Shown: positions 35,433 to 44,895, counted from the stretch's first letter. The stretch: DNA of 64,000 nucleotides from Rhodocyclaceae bacterium (GCA_004379165.1 NKXK01000029.1:124001-188000), one strand, 5' to 3'. Notes: generated by a model from the letters alone, not told the origin. Numbers and translations: made by a program.

Positions 35433-36089
35433 ATGAGCGAAAAAATCCGTGTTCTGCTGGTCGATGACCACACCCTGTTCCGCAGCGGCATCAAGTCGCT
35501 GCTGCAACGCAACGAGGATTTCGAGGTCGTCGGCGAGGCCGGTGACGGGCTGGAGGGCATCAAGCGGGCGCGCTCGCTGGCGCCGGATGTCGTGCTGCTC
35601 GACCTGCACATGCCGGGCGTCAGCGGCCTGGAGGCGGTCAAGGTCATTGCCGAGGAAATGCCGGCGGTGCGCATCCTGATGCTGACCGTCTCCGAAGACG
35701 CCGAAGACCTGATGGAGGCGCTGCGCTCCGGTGCCAGCGGCTATTTGCTGAAGAACATTGAAACCGACGTTCTGGTCGATGCCATCCGCCGCACTGCGCA
35801 GGGCGATTCGGTGGTCTCGCAGCAGATGACGGCCAAGCTGATCCAGGGCGTGCGAACCCAGCCGCGGGTCGATCCGGTGGTCGAGCGTGATCGTTTTTCA
35901 CCGCGCGAGCGCGATATCCTGAGTTGTCTGGCGCAAGGGGCCAGCAACAAGGAAATTGCCCGCAACCTCGATCTGGCCGAGAGTACGGTGAAGATTCATG
36001 TGCAGAATATCTTCAAGAAGCTGAACATGTCCAGTCGCGTCCAGGTAGCGCTGTACGCGGTGGAACATGGTTACAGCCAAGTGCGCTAA
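35433..36089 (+). CDS. narL: NarL-type response regulator
   Basis: A 218-residue regulator: receiver (acidic VDDH near residue 10, acceptor Asp in VVLLDLHMPG, Lys in LLKN) and a C-terminal LuxR-type helix-turn-helix (LSCLAQGASNKEIARNLDLAESTVKIHVQNIFKKLNM). It is paired with the kinase immediately upstream. The likely targets are nap and other anaerobic genes; a NarL-type 7-2-7 site lies upstream of napD. Confidence 0.92.
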   Translation: MSEKIRVLLVDDHTLFRSGIKSLLQRNEDFEVVGEAGDGLEGIKRARSLAPDVVLLDLHMPGVSGLEAVKVIAEEMPAVRILMLTVSEDAEDLMEALRSGASGYLLKNIETDVLVDAIRRTAQGDSVVSQQMTAKLIQGVRTQPRVDPVVERDRFSPRERDILSCLAQGASNKEIARNLDLAESTVKIHVQNIFKKLNMSSRVQVALYAVEHGYSQVR

Positions 36090-36112
36090 CGCTACGGAGA
36101 TGGCGCGAAAAC

Positions 36113-36146
36113 GTCTGCGGTCAACCCGAAAAACAGGCCAAAATCG
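36113..36146 (+). repeat. Dispersed repeat, copy H
   Basis: CTGCGGTCAACCCGAAAAA then CAGGCCAAAATCGGG. Minus-strand reading places it right after the terminator of the 36183 gene. Confidence 0.78.
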
Positions 36147-36164
36147 GGCTTGCAAAAAGCCCGA
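36138..36164 (-). terminator. Terminator of the small 36183 gene
   Basis: TCGGGCTT / AAGCCCGA, an 8-bp stem, with ATTTTGG on the minus strand; the T-rich part belongs to repeat copy H. Confidence 0.6.
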
Positions 36165-36182
36165 CCGCCTTCATGAATGGAC

Positions 36183-36449
36183 TCAGTGCCTGGGCAGTGG
36201 GTGCGTGCGCTGCAGGTGTTCGTAGGTCTTGGCTAGATCGCGGACATGCTCGTAATGCCCGGCGTCGAGCGCTTGCTGCATGTTCTCGATAATCATCGCG
36301 TGCAGGCGGTAAACACCTTCCGGCGTCGCCAGCAGCGCCTCGCTGAGCTCGGCGGCGATGCACATCGGAATGTGTTCATGCTCGGCGATGGCCTCGATCT
36401 CGCCGCGCTCGAGATCGCAATAATCGATAACGTCCTGAATTGACAGCAT
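36183..36449 (-). CDS. Small conserved helical protein of unknown function
   Basis: An 88-residue acidic, His-containing protein (MLSIQDVIDYCDLERGEIEAIAEHEHIPMCIAAEL, then YRLHAMIIENMQQALDAGHYEHVRDLAKTYEHL). AGGAGG is 6 nt upstream. It has no signal peptide or membrane helix. The protein looks like a genuine family member of betaproteobacteria but I cannot name a function. It sits between two convergent NarX/NarL pairs, so a link with nitrate regulation is possible. Confidence 0.7.
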   Translation of the reverse strand: MLSIQDVIDYCDLERGEIEAIAEHEHIPMCIAAELSEALLATPEGVYRLHAMIIENMQQALDAGHYEHVRDLAKTYEHLQRTHPLPRH

Positions 36450-36594
36450 CGGAGCCTCCTTTGGCCAACCGTGGGTTGCAGGGGTGCGACTCGCTCGTTG
36501 TCGTTATTCTGTCCGCCTTGGTTGTCGTTATCGGTGGCGGGCTTCCTTATTTATAGGCTTCCGCGACCGTCAAGGCAAGCTGCAGTGCAGCAGA

Positions 36595-37368
36595 TCACAG
36601 CGTCAGGCGACCGTCCGGCAGCGGGTGGGCCAGCTGCAGGCGGCTGATTGTCGGCCGCAGGTCGAGGCGCATGTTTTTTCGCACCGTCTCGGCCCGCGCC
36701 CGCAATTCATCGAGCGACACCGAGTGGGGGGCGCCGCCACTGGCAAAGGCGATGGTGTTGCCGCTGTCGCAGGACGGAAAGACCGCCAGCCGGCCATCGA
36801 AGACAGCGCGCAAACGGTCGACCGCGTTTTTGAAACCCTTTTCGCGGCCGAGCAGATTGATCCCGAAGAGGCCACTGTCGCGCAGGCGGGCGCGGCTGGC
36901 AAGAAAGAAGGGCTCGGTGTCGAGCGCACCCATGCGCGCCTTGGGGTCGAATCCATCAACCAGAATCATGTCGTACTGCTTGCGGCCACCGAGCATGAAG
37001 TCGGCCCCGCAGGCAATTTCGACCTGCAGGCGTTGCGGGTCATCCGGCAGCTTGAAGAACTGTCGGGCAGCGAATTCGACCTGCGGGTTGATTTCGACAA
37101 CAGTGATCCGGCTGGCCGGCAGATTGCGGTAGATGAATTTGGCCAGCGAACCGGCACCGAGGCCGATGAGCAGGATGTCCTTAGGCCATTGCGGATCGGG
37201 CTCGAAGAGCAGGCCGGCCATCATCTCGCGGGTGTAGTCCAGTTCCAGCGACCACGGCCGCGCGATACGCATCGCGCCCTGTATCCAGTCCGAACCGAAG
37301 TGCAGGTAGCGGACGCCGTCTTCCTCGCTGATGTCGATGGCGTGGCGGGGGGCTGAGCTGCGGGCCAT
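36595..37368 (-). CDS. Spermidine-synthase-like (SpeE fold) methyltransferase-like protein
   Basis: A 257-residue protein starting at ATG 37368 (MARSSAPRHAIDISEEDGVRYLHFGSDWIQGAMRIARPW). The Rossmann core shows ILLIGLGAGSLAKFIYRNLPASRITVVEINPQV, then YDMILVDGFDP, the polyamine synthase pattern. The active-site Asp of true SpeE (DSTDP) is replaced by DGFDP, so aminopropyl transfer is uncertain; many short SpeE-like proteins of this kind are unassigned. It is 5 nt downstream of the second narL-like gene, on the same strand. Confidence 0.78.
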   Translation of the reverse strand: MARSSAPRHAIDISEEDGVRYLHFGSDWIQGAMRIARPWSLELDYTREMMAGLLFEPDPQWPKDILLIGLGAGSLAKFIYRNLPASRITVVEINPQVEFAARQFFKLPDDPQRLQVEIACGADFMLGGRKQYDMILVDGFDPKARMGALDTEPFFLASRARLRDSGLFGINLLGREKGFKNAVDRLRAVFDGRLAVFPSCDSGNTIAFASGGAPHSVSLDELRARAETVRKNMRLDLRPTISRLQLAHPLPDGRLTL

Positions 37369-37373
37369 GGCGA

Positions 37374-38018
37374 TCAACCCAGGCCGTGGGCGACAGCCCA
37401 GACCGCCGCTTCGACCCGCGAGCGGAACTTGAGCTTTTTCAGCAGGTTGCGGATGTGCACCTTGACCGTGCTCTCCATGATGTCGAGTTCCCGGGCAATC
37501 AGCTTGTTCGACTTGCCGGCCGCGAGGCACTTGAGGATGGCGTTCTCGCGCTCGGTCAGGCTCGCGTGGTTGCGCTGTTCCAGCACCCTTTCCTCGCGCA
37601 GCGCCGTCGCCAGCAGGCTGGTCAGCTCGGGGCTGATTGCCGTCTGCCCGTGCATGGCTGCATCGATCAGCTTGAGGATGTCGTCAGGGTCGTTGTCCTT
37701 GAGAATGTAGCCGTCGGAACCGGCGCGGATGGCAGCGACGAGGTCTTCCGGCGCGTTGGAAACGGTGATCAGGATGATGCGGGCGTCGATTTCCAGATCG
37801 CGCATCGTGCTCAGCGTTTCCAGGCCGCTCATGCCCTTCATGTTCAGGTCGAGCAGGATCAGGTCCGGGTCGAGTTGCTTGGCGAGGTCGATGCCTTCCT
37901 GGCCGCTGGCCGCTTCACCGACCAGTTCGAAGCCCTGATTGAGCTCAAGCAGCTGGCTGACGCCGCGGCGGAACAGTGGATGGTCGTCGATGATGAGTAC
38001 ACGGGTCTTGTCGGTCAT
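37374..38018 (-). CDS. NarL/UhpA-type response regulator, second pair
   Basis: A 214-residue regulator: RVLIIDDHPLFRRGVSQLLELNQ, acceptor in LILLDLNMKGMSG, and the HTH (LKCLAAGKSNKLIARELDIMESTVKVHIRNLLKKL). The ATG overlaps the stop of the kinase upstream. Similar in size and order to the regulator at 35433, but diverged (receiver and linker differ), so the two are old paralogues. Confidence 0.9.
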   Translation of the reverse strand: MTDKTRVLIIDDHPLFRRGVSQLLELNQGFELVGEAASGQEGIDLAKQLDPDLILLDLNMKGMSGLETLSTMRDLEIDARIILITVSNAPEDLVAAIRAGSDGYILKDNDPDDILKLIDAAMHGQTAISPELTSLLATALREERVLEQRNHASLTERENAILKCLAAGKSNKLIARELDIMESTVKVHIRNLLKKLKFRSRVEAAVWAVAHGLG

Positions 38019-39880
38019 GGTGCGGTTTCAGGCTCGGCCTGGCGGTAGTGTTGCGGTACGAAACTGAGCGAGATGCGTGTGCCCTTGCCCGGCGCTGAGT
38101 CGACGGAAAAGTCGCCGCCGAGAATCTGGGCACGGTCCTGCATGATCGCGGTGCCGAAGTGGTTCTCCGGAATGGCCCGCGGGTCGAAGCCGCCGCCGTT
38201 ATCAGAGACCCGGATTTTAACGCGCCGGTCCTCGTCTATCGCGATCTCGACCATGGCCTCGCTGGCATGGGCGTGTCGCTCGATATTCGACAGGGCCTCA
38301 CGGATGATGCGGATGACGTGCATTTCCTCATTGGCGGACAGGCTGATTGCCGGCAGCGTGTTGTGCAGCCCGACCGGACTGCCGATTTTTTCCGAGAACT
38401 CGGCAATCGTCTCCTCGAGCGCGATATTGAATCCGCGCTCGTCGATACGCAGTCGGAAGGTGGTGATCAGCTCGCGCAGTTCGCGATAGGCGCCGTTCAG
38501 TCCGGTTTTCAGTTCGAGGACGATGCCGCGTGGGTCACGGTCCTGCTCGATACATTTCTCCAGCCGGGTGACCTGGATCTTCAGGTAACTCAGCGACTGG
38601 GCGATCGAGTCGTGCAATTCGCGGGCGATGACACTGCGCTCTTCAAGCACCGCTAGCCGGTGCTTTTCTTCGGTTCGCCGCATGCTGAGCAGGGCGTTCG
38701 AGACATGGTGGCCAACCGTCTCGACGATGCGCGCCTTTTCCGGTGCCAGACCACCACCGGTACGCAGGACGACCGGCAGCGTGCCCAGTTGTTCGCTACC
38801 GTCGCCGATCGGCACCACCACCACCGGCTGTTGCGCTGCCTGCTCGGTCAGCGGCCGCAGAGAGCCCTTGAAGCACTGGCGGCAGTCGGTCTTGCCACAA
38901 AACTGGGCAACTTCGTCAGCGGTCAGGTGGCCGACGATGGTTCGCGCCGGAAAGTGTCCATGGTCGCTGACGCAGACCATGGTGTGGCCGATGTCGAGGG
39001 CATCCTCGACTTCGCGCAGGATGGACTGGAGCTTGTCCAGCGTCAGGTCGCTGGCCGACAGTTGCTGGCTGACCCGGTAAAGCAGTTCCAGCGATTGATT
39101 GGTGCGGGTCAGTTCGCGGGTCTTGTCGTCCACCTTTTCTTCCAGATGGGCATACATGCTGGCGATTTCTGCCACCATGGTGTTGAAGGCGGCGCCCAAC
39201 TGGCCCAGTTCGTCCTTGGCGATGTGCTGCACCCGGACGCTGAAGGAACCGCGGGAAACGGTATTGGCAGCGACCAGCAATTGTGCCAGCGGCTGCACCA
39301 GCCGGTGGCGCAGCATCCAGACGGTGAACAGGCTGATCAGGATAATCGCTGCCAGCAGGCCGAGCTGAATGGCCCGCAACAGTTTGGCCTTGCTTTCCAG
39401 CTCTTCCTCGATCAGGCGAACGACATGGTCGATCTCGTCGACAAAATCCGGAATGTCCTTGGCCGCCTGCATCAATGCTGCCGGGTTGCCTTGAGCGGCG
39501 GCGGTTTCCAGCGGCAGGATCCCTGCCTCCCAACGCTGGAGTACGCCACGCAGCGCGAGGATGGAGGGGGCGTCGGGGGCCGATTTGTTGGCGGCGAAAC
39601 GTTCCAGCCATTGCAGGCGGCGCTCGAACTTGCGGATGGTCTCCATCGCCTGCTCGCGCTTGTCCGCTTGCTGCAGTTCGCTCAGCGTCCGGAAGCTGAG
39701 CATGCGCAGCGATCCCGAGACGTTGACCGCACTGGCCCGTCCGCTGATGTCCTCGGCAATCATTGTCGAAATCAGGATCGAGACAATCGACAGCAGCGCG
39801 AGAAAACTCATCAGCAGGCCGATGCGCAATAGCACCGAATTGCGCAGGCCGTGAGCGAGGGTCGGATACAGGCGTCGCAT
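38015..39880 (-). CDS. NarX-type nitrate/nitrite sensor kinase, second pair
   Basis: A 621-residue kinase. Helix 1 near residues 17-40, then NVSGSLRMLSFRTLSEL, a NarX/NarQ P-box, then helix 2 near 170-190 and a HAMP. The central module has Cys residues (FCGKTDCRQCFKG). The phospho-acceptor lies in ARELHDSIAQSLSYLK, and the HATPase boxes are SDNGGGFDP and GTAIMQDRAQILGG. It is divergent from napD, with 330 bp between them that carry NarL-type sites. The two local P-box kinases may differ in nitrate or nitrite preference. Confidence 0.9.
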   Translation of the reverse strand: MRRLYPTLAHGLRNSVLLRIGLLMSFLALLSIVSILISTMIAEDISGRASAVNVSGSLRMLSFRTLSELQQADKREQAMETIRKFERRLQWLERFAANKSAPDAPSILALRGVLQRWEAGILPLETAAAQGNPAALMQAAKDIPDFVDEIDHVVRLIEEELESKAKLLRAIQLGLLAAIILISLFTVWMLRHRLVQPLAQLLVAANTVSRGSFSVRVQHIAKDELGQLGAAFNTMVAEIASMYAHLEEKVDDKTRELTRTNQSLELLYRVSQQLSASDLTLDKLQSILREVEDALDIGHTMVCVSDHGHFPARTIVGHLTADEVAQFCGKTDCRQCFKGSLRPLTEQAAQQPVVVVPIGDGSEQLGTLPVVLRTGGGLAPEKARIVETVGHHVSNALLSMRRTEEKHRLAVLEERSVIARELHDSIAQSLSYLKIQVTRLEKCIEQDRDPRGIVLELKTGLNGAYRELRELITTFRLRIDERGFNIALEETIAEFSEKIGSPVGLHNTLPAISLSANEEMHVIRIIREALSNIERHAHASEAMVEIAIDEDRRVKIRVSDNGGGFDPRAIPENHFGTAIMQDRAQILGGDFSVDSAPGKGTRISLSFVPQHYRQAEPETAP

Positions 39881-39888
39881 CAGTGAGT

Positions 39889-39929
39889 ATTAGGGTGTAG
39901 TCCGGGGGTAATTAGGTGTAGTGCCGGGA
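39889..39929 (-). repeat. Imperfect tandem repeat upstream of the second narX-like gene
   Basis: TTAGGGTGTAGTCCGGG and TTAGGTGTAGTGCCGGG are adjacent direct repeats of about 17 bp, centred 10-50 bp upstream of the ATG at 39880. On the minus strand each contains CTACACC. They may be regulator sites that autoregulate the pair. Confidence 0.5.
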
Positions 39930-40000
39930 TTTCCCCGGTCGTCGGGGCGATTTTGCATCATTCTGATTCGATTGAGAAAGTTTGTTGCAGTGCGGAGGCT

Positions 40001-40078
40001 TGACTACCTCTTTGGTGGTAGTCAGTCTGGGCCTGTCGCCAGAAACCTCCCTGTGCATGGGGTCTTCGGGTGACTACC
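40001..40078 (+). promoter_or_regulatory. NarL-type 7-2-7 dyad and TGACTACC elements before napD
   Basis: TGACTACC (40001-40008) and GGTAGTCA (40017-40024) form an 8-bp inverted repeat; inside it TACCTCT-TT-GGTGGTA has the 7-2-7 layout of NarL/NarP sites. A third TGACTACC is at 40071-40078. It is placed about 190 bp upstream of napD. Confidence 0.6.
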
Positions 40079-40210
40079 ATGCGAGCAGTCTAATCCGTCC
40101 CCAGCCCGAAACGTGCAGTCAGTTCATCCTCTCCGGTCTATTGCCGCCGCTGGCGGAAGTGGCGGAGATTTTGTCCATTGCATGCGGGCAACTGCCAGCC
40201 GAGGTGCCGC

Positions 40211-40471
40211 ATGAATATTTCCAGCGTGATCGTCATTCCCCATCCCGAGCATGTTGCCGCCGTGAGCGCCGCGCTTGGCGAGCTGCCCGGCGTTGAGGTG
40301 GCCATCGTCTCGCCCGAGGGCAAGATCATCGCCACCATCGAGACCGACGGCGATGCCGAGACGGTCCGTTGCTACGAAATCATCAGCAAGATCGACGGCG
40401 TCATGTCCGCGTCGATGGTCTATCACCAGAACGAAACCGAACCAGAAGTCGAAATCACTGTGGCGGCCTAG
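40211..40471 (+). CDS. napD: Periplasmic nitrate reductase chaperone
   Basis: An 86-residue cytoplasmic chaperone starting at ATG 40211: [30 protein letters not shown], then [38 protein letters not shown]. This is the ferredoxin-like NapD fold that binds the Tat signal of NapA. The gene starts the nap operon and lies 38 nt upstream of napA. Confidence 0.93.
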   Translation: MNISSVIVIPHPEHVAAVSAALGELPGVEVAIVSPEGKIIATIETDGDAETVRCYEIISKIDGVMSASMVYHQNETEPEVEITVAA

Positions 40472-40509
40472 CCGTCGGACGGAATCCGCAACCTTTAGGA
40501 GGTCTGAAA

Positions 40510-43065
40510 ATGTCTGAAATCAAACTGACGCGGCGTGAGTTCATCAAGAGCAACGCGGTTGCCGCAGCCGCAGTGTCCGCCGGCGTGGCCGCACCGGGTA
40601 CGCTTCTCGCCCAGGATCGCGCCGGCGACGGCATCCGCTGGGACAAGGGCGCCTGCCGTTACTGCGGTACAGGGTGTGGTGTGCTCGTCGGCACCAAGGA
40701 TGGCCGAATTGTCGCCACCCAGGGTGACCCGGATGCGCCGGTCAACAAGGGCCTGAACTGCGTCAAGGGCTACTTCCTGGCCAAGATCCAGTACGGCAAG
40801 GACCGCCTGACCCAGCCGATGCTGCGGATGAAGGACGGTCAGTTCGACAAGAACGGCGAGTTCACGCCGATTTCCTGGGACAAGGCCTTCGACATCATGG
40901 CCGAAAAGGTCAAGGCAACCTTGAAAGACCCGAACCAGGGCCCGCGCGGCGTGGCGATGTTCGGTTCCGGTCAGTGGACGGTATGGGAAGGCTATGCCGC
41001 TGCCAAACTGTGGAAGGCTGGCCTGCGTACCAACAGCCTTGACCCGAATGCGCGTCACTGCATGGCCTCTGCCGTGGCCGGATTCATGCGTACCTTCGGC
41101 ATCGACGAGCCGATGGGTTGCTACGATGACATCGAGGCTGCCGACGTGTTCGCGCTGTGGGGCTCGAACATGGCCGAGATGCACCCGATCCTCTGGTCGC
41201 GCATCACCAATCGTCGTCTGACCGCCAAGCACGTCAAGATTCACGTGCTGTCGACCTTCAGCCACCGTTCCTGCGAACTGGCCGACAACGAGCTGATCTT
41301 CAAGCCGCAGTCCGACCTGGCCATCCTCAATTACATCAGTAACTACATCATCCAGAACAAGGCGGTGAATGAAGCCTTCGTGAAGAAGAATGTGAACTTC
41401 TTCAAGGGTGTCACCGACATCGGCTACGGCCTGCGTCCGAACCACCCGCTGGAGCAGGTGGCGATGAACAACGGCTATCCCGGCCCCGATGGCAAGCCGA
41501 AGGGCGACCCGGGCAAGCACGAGCCGATCAGCTTCGACGATTTCGCCAAGTTCGTTTCCGAATACACGCTGGACAAGGCACACGAGATTTCCGGCGTGCC
41601 CAAGGACAAGCTGGAAGCGCTGGCCAAGGCCTACGCCGATCCGAAGGTCAAGGTCACCTCTTTCTGGACCATGGGCTTCAACCAGCATACGCGCGGCACC
41701 TGGGTCAATAACATGATCTACAACGTGCACCTGCTGGTCGGCAAGATTTCCGAGCCGGGCAACAGCCCCTTCTCGCTGACCGGTCAGCCCTCCGCCTGCG
41801 GTACGGCGCGTGAAGTCGGTACCTTTGCCCACCGCCTGCCAGCCGACATGGTTGTGACCAACCCGAAGCACCGCGAAATGTCTGAAAACATTTGGAAGCT
41901 GCCGGCCGGCACGATTCCGGACTGGGTCGGCTATCACGCCGTGCTGCAGCCGCGCATGATGAAGGATGGCAAGGTTGGCTTCTACTGGCAGTCGTCCAAC
42001 AACAACATGCAGGCCGGCCCCAACATCAACGGTGAAATCTTCCCGGGCTGGCGCAATCCCAAGGCTTTCGTCGTTGTTTCCGATGTCTACCCGACCGTCT
42101 CGGCGATGGCCGCCGACCTGATCCTGCCTTCGGCCATGTGGATGGAAAAGGAAGGCATGTTCGGCAACGCCGAGCGCCGCGGCCAGATGTGGCGCCAGCA
42201 GGTCAAGGCACCGGGGCAGGCCAAGTCCGATCTGTGGCAGTACATCGAGTTCTCGAAGCGCTTCAAGGTCGAGGAAGTCTGGCCGGCTGAACTGATTGCC
42301 AAGAAGCCGGAACTTGCCGGCAAGACCCTGTATGACGTTCTCTACGCCAACGGCCAGTGCAACAAGTTCCCGAAGGAAGACTGCGCCAAGGTCAATGCCC
42401 ACGCCTGGGCCGGCTACACCAACGATGAATCCGAGGCTTTCGGTTTCTACGTCCAGAAGGGTCTGTTCGAGGAATACGCCATCTTCGGTCGCGGCAAGGC
42501 GCACGATCTCAATAACTTCGACGAATACCACAAGGCGCGCGGCTTCCGCTGGCCGGTGGTGAATGGCAAGGAAACGCTGTGGCGCTTCCGTGAAGGCTAC
42601 GACCCGTACGTCAAGGCTGGCGAAGGTGTGAAGTTCTACGGCTACCCGGACGGCAAGGCCAAGATCTTCGCGTTGCCCTATCAGCCGGCGGCCGAAATGC
42701 CGGACAAGGATTACGACCTCTGGTTGTGCACCGGCCGCGTGCTTGAGCATTGGCACAGCGGTTCGATGACCCGTCGGGTGCCCGAGTTGTACAAGGCTTT
42801 CCCGGATGCCGTGGTCTTCATGCACCCGAAGGATGCCGAGAAGCGCAACCTGAAGCGGGGCGATGTGGTGAAGGTCGCCAGCCGTCGCGGCGAGATCGAA
42901 CTGCGCCTCGAAACCAAGGGCCGCAACAAGCCGCCCGAGGGCTTGATCTTCGTGCCCTTCTTCGATGAGCACCGTCTGGTTAACAAGCTGACGCTGGATG
43001 CGACTTGCCCGATTTCGAAAGAAACCGACTACAAGAAGTGTGCAGCGAAGGTGGTCAAGGCCTGA
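40510..43065 (+). CDS. napA: Periplasmic nitrate reductase, catalytic subunit
   Basis: An 851-residue Tat-exported molybdoenzyme that reduces nitrate to nitrite. ATG 40510 follows AGGAGG. The Tat signal is [16 protein letters not shown] (residues 6-21). The [4Fe-4S] cluster ligands are C49, C52, C56 (CRYCGTGC) and C84 (NCVKGYF). The Mo ligand is C184 in [10 protein letters not shown], which places it with NapA/Nas and not with formate dehydrogenase (Sec/Cys shift). The molybdopterin-binding part has NNNMQAGPN and the C-terminal [17 protein letters not shown]. It is slightly longer than NapA of E. coli. The electron partners NapB, NapC, NapGH follow in the operon. Confidence 0.97.
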   Translation: MSEIKLTRREFIKSNAVAAAAVSAGVAAPGTLLAQDRAGDGIRWDKGACRYCGTGCGVLVGTKDGRIVATQGDPDAPVNKGLNCVKGYFLAKIQYGKDRLTQPMLRMKDGQFDKNGEFTPISWDKAFDIMAEKVKATLKDPNQGPRGVAMFGSGQWTVWEGYAAAKLWKAGLRTNSLDPNARHCMASAVAGFMRTFGIDEPMGCYDDIEAADVFALWGSNMAEMHPILWSRITNRRLTAKHVKIHVLSTFSHRSCELADNELIFKPQSDLAILNYISNYIIQNKAVNEAFVKKNVNFFKGVTDIGYGLRPNHPLEQVAMNNGYPGPDGKPKGDPGKHEPISFDDFAKFVSEYTLDKAHEISGVPKDKLEALAKAYADPKVKVTSFWTMGFNQHTRGTWVNNMIYNVHLLVGKISEPGNSPFSLTGQPSACGTAREVGTFAHRLPADMVVTNPKHREMSENIWKLPAGTIPDWVGYHAVLQPRMMKDGKVGFYWQSSNNNMQAGPNINGEIFPGWRNPKAFVVVSDVYPTVSAMAADLILPSAMWMEKEGMFGNAERRGQMWRQQVKAPGQAKSDLWQYIEFSKRFKVEEVWPAELIAKKPELAGKTLYDVLYANGQCNKFPKEDCAKVNAHAWAGYTNDESEAFGFYVQKGLFEEYAIFGRGKAHDLNNFDEYHKARGFRWPVVNGKETLWRFREGYDPYVKAGEGVKFYGYPDGKAKIFALPYQPAAEMPDKDYDLWLCTGRVLEHWHSGSMTRRVPELYKAFPDAVVFMHPKDAEKRNLKRGDVVKVASRRGEIELRLETKGRNKPPEGLIFVPFFDEHRLVNKLTLDATCPISKETDYKKCAAKVVKA

Positions 43066-43125
43066 TCAACTGAATGGAGGATTGTGCCTGGTGCACCCGG
43101 GGGGGAGGCCAGGCACTGAAAGATC

Positions 43126-43971
43126 ATGAGTACTGCAAAATCCAGAACAGGCAGCCGTCGCCAGTTTCTTGTCGATTCGGCAAGACTGGCCTGCGGTGTC
43201 AGCCTGTTCGGTTTGGGTATGGGCTTCTATGCGCGCCATGCGAAAGCATTGCCGCCGGCAGCCATCCGCCCCCCCGGCGCGCTCCCCGAGAGCGATTTTT
43301 CAGCGGCCTGCATTCGCTGCGGCCTGTGCGTGCGCGACTGCCCGTACGACATCCTGCATCTGGCCAAGCCGGAAGAACCGATGTCGACGGGGACGCCGTA
43401 TTTTGTCGCCCGTCAGGCCCCGTGCGAAATGTGCGAGGACATCCCCTGTGTGAAAGCCTGCCCGACCGGCGCGCTGGACCACTCGCTGACCGATATCAAC
43501 AAATCGAAGATGGGTGTCGCGGTGCTGGTCGACCACGAAACCTGTCTGAATTACCTCGGGCTGCGCTGTGACATCTGTTACCGCGTCTGCCCGGTCATCG
43601 ACAAGGCGATCACGCTCGAACCGCAATCGAACGAGCGGACCGGTCGTCATACCCTGTTCATTCCGGTCGTGCATTCCGACCACTGCACCGGCTGTGGCAA
43701 ATGCGAGAAAGCCTGTCCGACCGAGGTCGCGTCGATCAAGGTGTTCCCGCGTTACATGGCCAAGGGACAGTTGTCCGAGCACTATCGCCTGGGCTGGGTG
43801 GAGAAGGAAAAAGCTGGCTCCAGTCTGGTGGCGCCCGATGTTGAACACAAGTACAACATGCCGGAAGGCATGAAGTACGAGTTTGACAAGGGCTTGAGCA
43901 AGGTGCCGCCACCGGAGCCGTCAGGCTCGCTGCCTGGCCTGCCGAAGGCATTGCAGGGAGACAAGCTATGA
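43126..43971 (+). CDS. napG: Nap ferredoxin-type protein
   Basis: A 281-residue protein with a Tat-like signal (GSRRQFLVDSARLACG, residues about 9-24) and four [4Fe-4S] motifs: CIRCGLCVRDCP, CEMCEDIPCVKACP, CLNYLGLRCDICYRVCP and CTGCGKCEKACP. NapG with NapH passes electrons from menaquinol or ubiquinol toward NapC/NapB. Its ATG overlaps no upstream gene, with 60 nt to napA; the ribosome binding site is weak (AAAGA). The stop overlaps the napH start. Confidence 0.94.
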   Translation: MSTAKSRTGSRRQFLVDSARLACGVSLFGLGMGFYARHAKALPPAAIRPPGALPESDFSAACIRCGLCVRDCPYDILHLAKPEEPMSTGTPYFVARQAPCEMCEDIPCVKACPTGALDHSLTDINKSKMGVAVLVDHETCLNYLGLRCDICYRVCPVIDKAITLEPQSNERTGRHTLFIPVVHSDHCTGCGKCEKACPTEVASIKVFPRYMAKGQLSEHYRLGWVEKEKAGSSLVAPDVEHKYNMPEGMKYEFDKGLSKVPPPEPSGSLPGLPKALQGDKL

Positions 43972-44864
43972 GCAAGTCTGAACTGCGTCCGGGTGCCGAG
44001 GCGGTGCTCGAGAAGGGGTGGTTGGGAGCGCATAAATGGTTGTTGATGCGTCGTACGAGCCAGATTGGCATCCTGCTGCTCTTCCTGGTCGGGCCTTGGT
44101 TCGGCTGGTGGATCGTCAAGGGCAACCTGGCTTACAGCTACACGCTGGGTGTTCTGCCGCTGACTGACCCCTATGTGCTGCTGCAATCGCTGGTTGCCGG
44201 CCAGGTGCCACACAAGCTGGCATTCATCGGTGTGGCCATCGTCATCGGTTTTTATCTTCTGTTCGGCGGTCGCAGCTTCTGCGCCTGGGTCTGTCCGGTC
44301 AATCTGGTGACCGATCTGGCCGGCTGGTTGCGGGCGCGGCTGGGCATCAAGGGCGGGCCGCATGTGTCGCGTCAGGTGCGTTACTGGATTCTGGCCGCGA
44401 CCTTTGTCGTCGGCGCTGTGACCGGCACAATTGCCTGGGAGATGCTCAATCCGGTGTCTATGCTCCATCGCGGGCTGATTTTCGGCATGGGGCTGGCCTG
44501 GGCGGTGATTCTGGCGATTTTCCTTTTTGACCTGTTCGTCATGCGTCAGGGCTGGTGTGGGCATTTCTGCCCGGTCGGCGCCTTTTACAGCCTGATCGGC
44601 AAGCTTTCGCTGACCCGGATCCGTTTGCCGAATCGCGAGGCATGCAACGACTGCATGGACTGCTTTGCCGTCTGTCCGGAGCAGCAGGTGATCCGCCCGG
44701 CGCTCAAGGCCATCAACGGTACGGGACCGGTGATTCTGGAGTCCAACTGCACCAATTGCGGTCGCTGTATCGATGTCTGTTCGAAAGATGTATTCCGTTT
44801 CGGCCTGCGCACAGGCGGAAGCGATTCAAACCTTGGTGGCGTGGCAGGTGCCACGCCGAAGTGA
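43968..44864 (+). CDS. napH: Nap membrane ferredoxin-type quinol oxidase subunit
   Basis: A 298-residue membrane protein with four helices. CAWVCPVNLVTDLA and GHFCPVGAFYSLIG are the two CxxxCP motifs on the membrane edge; C-terminal [4Fe-4S] motifs are CNDCMDCFAVCP and CTNCGRCIDVC. The start overlaps napG by 4 nt (ATGA). NapH is a quinol dehydrogenase with NapG, used alongside NapC, which is also present here; both routes appear to be encoded. Confidence 0.93.
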   Translation: MSKSELRPGAEAVLEKGWLGAHKWLLMRRTSQIGILLLFLVGPWFGWWIVKGNLAYSYTLGVLPLTDPYVLLQSLVAGQVPHKLAFIGVAIVIGFYLLFGGRSFCAWVCPVNLVTDLAGWLRARLGIKGGPHVSRQVRYWILAATFVVGAVTGTIAWEMLNPVSMLHRGLIFGMGLAWAVILAIFLFDLFVMRQGWCGHFCPVGAFYSLIGKLSLTRIRLPNREACNDCMDCFAVCPEQQVIRPALKAINGTGPVILESNCTNCGRCIDVCSKDVFRFGLRTGGSDSNLGGVAGATPK

Positions 44865-44895
44865 GCTTACTTTTATCCTGTGGCAGGAGATCATC

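Larger units (their letters stand above)
39881..40210. other. narX-like / napD divergent regulatory region
   Basis: About 330 bp, no gene seen. It contains an imperfect tandem repeat, a NarL-type dyad and three TGACTACC elements (listed separately). No FNR box stands out. Confidence 0.6.

Noticed and set aside
39961-39980. FNR box before napD
   Set aside because: CTGATTCGATTGAG matches only one half-site reasonably.
40495-42972. 825-codon frame antisense to napA
   Set aside because: Shadow of a highly conserved gene in GC-rich DNA; no recognisable domain.
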